This document shows positions 62,734 to 64,000 of a stretch of DNA of 64,000 nucleotides, in pieces; the stretch's first letter is position 1; every line of letters begins with the position of its first letter. Made by a program: the position numbers and the translations under genes. The DNA comes from Providencia sp. (GTDB lineage: Bacteria > Pseudomonadota > Gammaproteobacteria > Enterobacterales > Enterobacteriaceae): contig NZ_DOEH01000010.1 of the NCBI RefSeq assembly GCF_003533305.1, positions 1-64,000 of the forward strand, read 5' to 3'. The notes beneath the pieces are model-generated. The model ran no database searches. It was given only the letters and a program-made list of their open reading frames with translations, and was not told where the DNA came from.

Positions 62734-64000
62734 TTATTTGTGTTTACGCCCGTACACCAGCCACGTGATAAACACACAAGAGATATAGAACACAAAGAAA
62801 ACTTTCATCGCATCAGCAGGTGAGCCTGTCAGAGTTAACGAGGTACCAAATGCTTTAGGAATAAAAAAGCCACCAATTGCACCAATCGCTGAAATAAAAC
62901 CTAACGCCGCTGCACTTTCGGTCACCGCTTCTTTTTGTGCTTCTTGCTCTGTAGCTCCTTGAGACATCACTCTGTCGACTGTTAACTTACGAAAAACAAC
63001 TGCGATCATCTGGAAAGTCGAGCCACTGCCTAGTCCTGCGGTTAAGAACAACACCATGAACACACCATAGAATGCGGCGAATGAACCGCCTTGCCCCTGC
63101 TCAGGTAAAGTAAAAAACAGCAACCCAGAGAAAATCGACATCACCACAAAATTCACTACCGTCACTTTGACGCCACCAAAACGGTCAGACAGCATGCCGC
63201 CAACAGGACGTGCAAGTGCGCCGAGGAATGGGCCAAAGAATGCGAATTTTAAAATAATGACATCGGGGAATTGTGTTTTGGATAACATCGCAAACCCCGC
63301 AGAGAAGCCGATAAAAGAGCCGAATGTGGCTAGATATAAAAAGCTCAATATCCATAAGTGACCACGTTTTAAGACAGGAAGTTGCGCTTTAAGAGAGGCT
63401 TTATTTGTGGCTAAGTCATTCATTCCAAACCAAGCCATCACGGTAAAAAACAGTAAAAATGGCACCCAGATCCAAGCCGCATTTTCTAGCCACAATACGG
63501 AACCATCAGGTTGAACCGTGCCTGTTCCGCCCATAAAGGTGAATACGCCAACACCAACAATAAAGGGAGCGACCAACTGCATCACACTAACGCCTAAATT
63601 ACCTAGGCCACCATTTAAACCGAGTGCGCCACCTTGGCGTGCTTTAGGAAAGAAAAAGCTAATATTTGCCATGCTTGAAGCAAAATTTGCCCCGGCAAAA
63701 CCGCACAAAAGAGAGATAATGACGAAAGTTTGATATGACGTAGTCGGATTTTGCACCGCATAACCCAACCAAATACAAGGGATCACTAAAAAAACGGTAC
63801 TAATAGCTGTCCAACGACGGCCACCAAAAATAGGAATAACAAACGAATATGGCACACGTAATAACGCACCTGAAACAGAAGGAAGTGCCGTTAATAAAAA
63901 TAACTGGTCGGTCGTAAAATTAAATCCAACTTTATTTAAATTTACCGCGACTGCACTAAATAACATCCATACACAGAAAGCTAATAATAAACTCGGAATT
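62734..64000 (-). CDS. narK: Nitrate/nitrite transporter NarK, 5' end outside the window
   Basis: Major-facilitator nitrate/nitrite transporter. The 3' 1,267 bases are present; the open frame runs to the window edge (upstream codons read IPSLLLAFCVW before Met at 63966), so the internal Met is not the start and about 45-50 N-terminal residues are missing. Visible are AVAVNLNKVGFNFT, the nitrate signature GFAGANFASSMANISFFFPKARQGGALGLNGGLGNLGVS and a second glycine-rich block near LTAGLGSGSTFQMIAVVFRKLT, with the ending YGRKHK. Same strand and only 70 bases from narG, so co-transcription with narGHJI is possible. Confidence 0.93.
   Translation of the reverse strand, partial: IPSLLLAFCVWMLFSAVAVNLNKVGFNFTTDQLFLLTALPSVSGALLRVPYSFVIPIFGGRRWTAISTVFLVIPCIWLGYAVQNPTTSYQTFVIISLLCGFAGANFASSMANISFFFPKARQGGALGLNGGLGNLGVSVMQLVAPFIVGVGVFTFMGGTGTVQPDGSVLWLENAAWIWVPFLLFFTVMAWFGMNDLATNKASLKAQLPVLKRGHLWILSFLYLATFGSFIGFSAGFAMLSKTQFPDVIILKFAFFGPFLGALARPVGGMLSDRFGGVKVTVVNFVVMSIFSGLLFFTLPEQGQGGSFAAFYGVFMVLFLTAGLGSGSTFQMIAVVFRKLTVDRVMSQGATEQEAQKEAVTESAAALGFISAIGAIGGFFIPKAFGTSLTLTGSPADAMKVFFVFYISCVFITWLVYGRKHK

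Noticed and set aside
1..64000. tRNA, rRNA, CRISPR arrays, insertion sequences, prophage
   Set aside because: Looked for by eye on both strands and not found; the repeats seen are short intergenic palindromes only.

Overview
The window looks like a chromosomal segment of a Proteeae-type enterobacterium, most probably Providencia. The reasons are low-GC, AT-rich intergenic DNA, a membrane L-amino-acid deaminase (a Proteeae hallmark), two mannose-resistant/Proteus-like (Mrp-type) fimbrial operons with MrpJ-like regulators, and enterobacterial intergenic palindromic repeats. I see no rRNA, tRNA, CRISPR array, phage or insertion sequence.

Layout. (1) 78-5994 (+): sugar ABC importer (ATPase and two permeases; the binding protein is probably upstream of the window) with a SgbU/UlaE-like epimerase and a LyxK-like kinase, an L-xylulose/L-lyxose-type pathway. 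(2) 6083-7429 (-): secreted phosphoethanolamine-transferase-like enzyme that lacks the usual membrane domain. (3) 7953-11974 (+): 2-ketogluconate operon kguE-K-T-D with a perfect operator palindrome in front, followed by a convergent PtxS-like LacI regulator. (4) 13240-17098: D-serine locus, dsdC divergent from dsdX-dsdA. (5) 24357-17318 (-): peptide-type ABC importer with a permease-ATPase fusion, a GntR regulator and an M42 peptidase, divergent from a DUF1028 Ntn-type hydrolase; two near-identical palindromes lie in the shared promoter. (6) 26188-28270 (+): L-amino-acid deaminase followed by an exported RidA, then an unknown 488-aa membrane protein. (7) 33898-30234 (-): CeuE/VctP-type catecholate siderophore importer behind a Fur box.

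(8) 42124-34229 (-): complete Mrp-type fimbrial operon ending in an mrpJ-like gene, with the zinc-ligand histidines of MrpH preserved in its adhesin. (9) 47302-43462 (-): dmsABC anaerobic reductase, with dmsA broken by a one-base shift in a run of six G and a textbook class II FNR promoter. (10) 48461-55793 (+): second fimbrial operon, led by an XRE regulator and ending in a different adhesin; another perfect FNR palindrome lies upstream. (11) 64000-55969 (-): narK (cut by the window edge) and narGHJI, respiratory nitrate reductase.

Together the genes describe a host- or urine-associated facultative anaerobe: it scavenges sugar acids, D-serine, peptides and iron, oxidises amino acids at the cell surface, respires DMSO/TMAO-like acceptors and nitrate, and displays two fimbriae. 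The most novel-looking parts are the peptide/amide uptake cluster with its paired operator, the deaminase-RidA pair, the membrane-less pEtN-transferase-like enzyme, the unrecognised 488-aa protein, and the oxygen-linked regulatory sites placed between dms and fimbriae. All functional calls rest on reading sequence motifs and remembered family features; no database search was run.
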